DNA of 36,781 nucleotides from Actinomycetes bacterium (GTDB lineage: Bacteria; Actinomycetota; Acidimicrobiia; Acidimicrobiales; Palsa-688): NCBI GenBank assembly GCA_021799445.1, contig JAJZAM010000010.1, positions 1-36,781 of the forward strand, in the 5' to 3' direction. Position numbers and translations under genes: made by a program. The first letter of the stretch is position 1. Each line of letters starts with the position of its first letter. Shown in pieces: positions 34,486 through 36,781 of this stretch. The notes under the pieces were generated by a model. It was not told where the DNA came from. It did no database searches and saw only the letters and a list, made by a program, of their open reading frames with translations.

Positions 34486-35391
34486 ATGGCCACAGCGGCT
34501 ATTGTCGGGTCGGGGAATATCGGCACCGACCTGCTTTACAAACTGTTGCGTTCGCCTCACATCGAGCCCCGGTGGATGATCGGCGTGGACCCCGCCTCGG
34601 AGGGTTTACGCAGGGCCCGCGAGCTCGGGTTGGAAGCCTCCCCGGACGGGGTGGACTGGCTTTTAGCCCAGGCGGAGCTTCCTGATATCGTCTTTGAGGC
34701 CACCTCGGCGTACGTGCACGTGCGTAACGCGCCGCGATACCGCGAGGCGGGGATCCGCTGTGTGGATCTGACTCCCGCAGCTCGCGGTCCGTTCGTGGTT
34801 CCCCCGGCTAACTTGGGGGAGCATCTGGGGGAGATGAACGTGAACATGGTTACCTGCGGCGGCCAGGCGACGATCCCTATCGTGGCGGCCGTGTCGAGGG
34901 TGGCGCCTGTCGACTACGCGGAGATCGTCGCGACTGTGGCGTCGCGTTCCGCGGGGCCGGGCACCCGCCAGAACATCGACGAGTTCACCCGCACCACCGC
35001 TAAAGCGGTGGAGGCTATAGGCGGAGCTGCGCGGGGTAAGGCGATTATCATCTTGAACCCGGCCGAGCCGCCGCTGATGATGCGCGACACGATCTACTGC
35101 TCGCTGCCCCTAGACGCCGACTTGGACAAGGTGGACCGGTCTATTCGTGATATGGCCGGCGAAGTGCGAAGTTACGTGCCTGGCTACCGGCTGGTCGCCG
35201 ACCCCCAGTTCGACGTGCCGTTCGCCGATCACGACTTCGGTCGGGTCGCGGTGTTCGTCGAGGTAGAAGGAGCCGGCGATTTCCTGCCTCCTTACGCTGG
35301 GAACCTTGACATCATGACCGCGGCGGCTACCAAAGTCGGCGAGGAGATCGCCAAAGCCCACTTTCGGGCTGCTACGAAGGAGACCGTGTGA
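34486..35391 (+). CDS. Acetaldehyde dehydrogenase (acetylating)
   Basis: Oxidises acetaldehyde with CoA and NAD+ to acetyl-CoA. 301 residues from the ATG at 34486, with AAGGAG 6 bases upstream. DmpF/MhpF-type features: NAD-binding [46 protein letters not shown], the catalytic Cys124 in [12 protein letters not shown], and the C-terminal interface region [17 protein letters not shown]. It forms a channelling complex with the aldolase encoded next, whose ATG overlaps its stop by one base. Confidence 0.95.
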   Translation: MATAAIVGSGNIGTDLLYKLLRSPHIEPRWMIGVDPASEGLRRARELGLEASPDGVDWLLAQAELPDIVFEATSAYVHVRNAPRYREAGIRCVDLTPAARGPFVVPPANLGEHLGEMNVNMVTCGGQATIPIVAAVSRVAPVDYAEIVATVASRSAGPGTRQNIDEFTRTTAKAVEAIGGAARGKAIIILNPAEPPLMMRDTIYCSLPLDADLDKVDRSIRDMAGEVRSYVPGYRLVADPQFDVPFADHDFGRVAVFVEVEGAGDFLPPYAGNLDIMTAAATKVGEEIAKAHFRAATKETV

Positions 35392-36419
35392 TGGCTTTTT
35401 CGGACACTCTCGACGTGCGGGTCACCGACACGTCCCTGCGCGACGGCTCGCACGCGAAGCGGCACCGTTTCAGCGAGACCGACGTGCGGGCTGTCGTCGC
35501 CGCTCTCGACGACGCTGGTATGCCGGTTATCGAGGTAGCCCACGGGGACGGTCTGGGCGGCTCGTCGTTCAACTTCGGTTTCTCCGCGGTCGACGAGCGA
35601 ACCCTGATCGCCGCCGCGGTCGACCAGGCCAGCCGGGCGAAGATCGCAGCGTTGATGCTCCCAGGGGTAGGAACCAAAGACGACATCAAAGCGGCGTGTG
35701 ACCTTGGCGTGGCTATCGTGCGTGTCGCTACGCACTGCACCGAGGCGGACATCTCCGAGCAGCACTTCAAGCTGGCACGCGACATGGGCATGGAGACAGT
35801 CGGGTTCTTGATGATGAGCCACAGCGCCGATCCCGCCACTCTCGCCGCCCAAGCTCGTATCATGGCTGACGCTGGCGCTCAATGCGTGTACGTCGTCGAC
35901 TCCGCGGGAGCTTTGATCCTAGACGACGTTACCGCACGGGTCGCCGCCCTAGTCGAAGAGCTCGGCTCCGACGCGCAAGTCGGGTTCCACGGACACGAGA
36001 ACCTTTCACTGTCCCTCGCTAACACTGTCCTCGCCGTGCGCGCCGGGGCCGTGCAGGTTGACGGCTCCACGCGGCGCCTCGGCGCCGGGTCGGGTAACAC
36101 CAGCTGCGAAGCGCTAGCCGCAGTGGCCGACCGGATAGGAATACGAACCGGCCTGGACGTGATCAAAATGGCCGACGCCGCCGAAGACGTCGTACGCCCC
36201 GTAATGGACGGCGAGTGCGTCCTGGACCGCCTGTCGCTAATGATGGGCTACGCCGGGGTGTACTCCAGTTTCTTGAAACACGCCTGGCGGGCGGCGCAAC
36301 GCTACAACGTGCCCGGAGCCGAAATCCTCCTCGAATGCGGCCGGCGCAAACTCGTCGGCGGCCAAGAAGACCAGATAATCCAAATCGCCGCCCACCTAGC
36401 CGCCACACGAGCCGCCTGA
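35391..36419 (+). CDS. 4-hydroxy-2-oxovalerate aldolase
   Basis: Splits 4-hydroxy-2-oxovalerate into pyruvate and acetaldehyde; the acetaldehyde is passed to the dehydrogenase partner. 342 residues of the HMG-CoA-lyase-like TIM barrel (DmpG/MhpE): [18 protein letters not shown] (metal and catalytic Asp/Arg), [18 protein letters not shown]-type segment, [24 protein letters not shown] (metal-binding His pair), and the C-terminal communication domain ending in [16 protein letters not shown]. The ATG at 35391 has AAGGAG upstream. A 157-bp gap without a recognisable gene separates it from the monooxygenase. Confidence 0.95.
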   Translation: MAFSDTLDVRVTDTSLRDGSHAKRHRFSETDVRAVVAALDDAGMPVIEVAHGDGLGGSSFNFGFSAVDERTLIAAAVDQASRAKIAALMLPGVGTKDDIKAACDLGVAIVRVATHCTEADISEQHFKLARDMGMETVGFLMMSHSADPATLAAQARIMADAGAQCVYVVDSAGALILDDVTARVAALVEELGSDAQVGFHGHENLSLSLANTVLAVRAGAVQVDGSTRRLGAGSGNTSCEALAAVADRIGIRTGLDVIKMADAAEDVVRPVMDGECVLDRLSLMMGYAGVYSSFLKHAWRAAQRYNVPGAEILLECGRRKLVGGQEDQIIQIAAHLAATRAA

Positions 36420-36576
36420 CAGCGCAAACGGCACAGCCGTTTGTCCCCGAGGGCGGAACGAAGGCATTGACTGTATTGCCTTTGAACCTGAGAATAGTCG
36501 GCGAGAGGACTTCCTGGATTGGAGGCCCTGCACGTTGCTTACACAGTTCTCGATTGAACAAAGCGAAGGAGGGGGA

Positions 36577-36781
36577 ATGCCCAAACTGGCTCGCGACCAA
36601 TGGTACGACACTACCAGGGACATGAACTGGCGGCCGCGGTACGTGACACAAGACGAGATCTGGCCCGAGGAGCTTTCCAACAGCTTCGGGATCGCTCCAG
36701 AGGCGTGGTGGGCGTGGGATGAACCCTACAAGATCGCCTACCGAGAGTACGTCCACAACCAGGTTGACAAGGACACCAGCG
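36577..36781 (+). CDS. Aromatic/alkene diiron monooxygenase, alpha (hydroxylase) subunit, 5' part
   Basis: 68 codons before the window ends. DQWYDTTRDMNWRPRYVTQDEIWPEEL and WWAWDEPYKIAYREYVHNQVDKD match the N-terminus of the large hydroxylase subunit of soluble diiron monooxygenases (toluene, phenol and isoprene types: DWYEL-R--NWTPSYVTEEQ-FPE…DEPYK-SY-EYV--Q-EKD). The diiron ligands (ExxH) lie further on, outside the window. The ATG at 36577 has a GGAGGGGGA ribosome-binding site. Such an enzyme would hydroxylate the ring to phenol or catechol, feeding the meta-cleavage genes just upstream. The exact substrate class cannot be decided from 68 residues. Confidence 0.85.
   Translation, partial: MPKLARDQWYDTTRDMNWRPRYVTQDEIWPEELSNSFGIAPEAWWAWDEPYKIAYREYVHNQVDKDTS

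Overview
The window is chromosomal DNA from a high-GC Gram-positive bacterium, most likely an actinobacterium. The evidence is G/C-rich codon use, many GTG and TTG starts, an isocitrate lyase of the long mycobacterial ICL2 type, a FolP2-type dihydropteroate synthase homologue, a PAC2 protein, and the block holA / rpsT / lepA / hrcA / dnaJ / rsmE / hemW. I lean towards class Acidimicrobiia or a related deep actinobacterial lineage, but no single gene proves it.

Layout. (1) 1-3769, minus strand: glyoxylate-shunt operon aceB-aceA; aceA runs off the left edge. (2) About 3770-10354: accessory DNA beside a tRNA-Ala(GGC) gene. It appears to be two successive integrative elements. The younger one lies between two perfect 56-bp direct repeats of the 3' half of the tRNA (6041-6096 and 10299-10354). 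It holds a helix-turn-helix / nucleotidyltransferase gene pair that looks like a toxin-antitoxin or phage-defence module, a 5'-truncated SIR2-like defence gene, and a tyrosine integrase broken by a frameshift and a stop. The older one, to its left, keeps only a second, different integrase tail next to the distal repeat, a vapBC toxin-antitoxin operon and a truncated TnpB. (3) 10306-25570: the tRNA and core housekeeping genes: leuS, a PAC2 protein, a phosphotransferase, a thioredoxin-TPR protein, folP2-like, holA, rpsT, a serine acetyltransferase and a cytidylate-kinase-like gene, then lepA-hrcA-dnaJ-rsmE-hemW. (4) 25656-30840: a membrane-anchored pseudokinase overlapping a LysM membrane protein, a divergent nucleoside salvage cluster (ribokinase, DUF1614 membrane protein, nucleoside hydrolase), and a fragment of a TadA/CpaF pilus ATPase. 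(5) 30893-36781: an aromatic degradation cluster with a meta-cleavage-product hydrolase, an IclR regulator, 2-oxopent-4-enoate hydratase, 4-oxalocrotonate decarboxylase, acetaldehyde dehydrogenase and 4-hydroxy-2-oxovalerate aldolase, then the first 68 codons of a diiron aromatic monooxygenase alpha subunit that runs off the right edge.

How it fits together. The lower meta pathway turns ring-cleavage products into pyruvate and acetyl-CoA, which the glyoxylate shunt could use as a C2 source; that metabolic link is inference. The candidates for less-described biology are the HTH/nucleotidyltransferase pair in the tRNA island, the ribokinase-DUF1614-nucleoside hydrolase cluster, the pseudokinase-LysM pair, and an in-frame 18-bp tandem repeat inside leuS.
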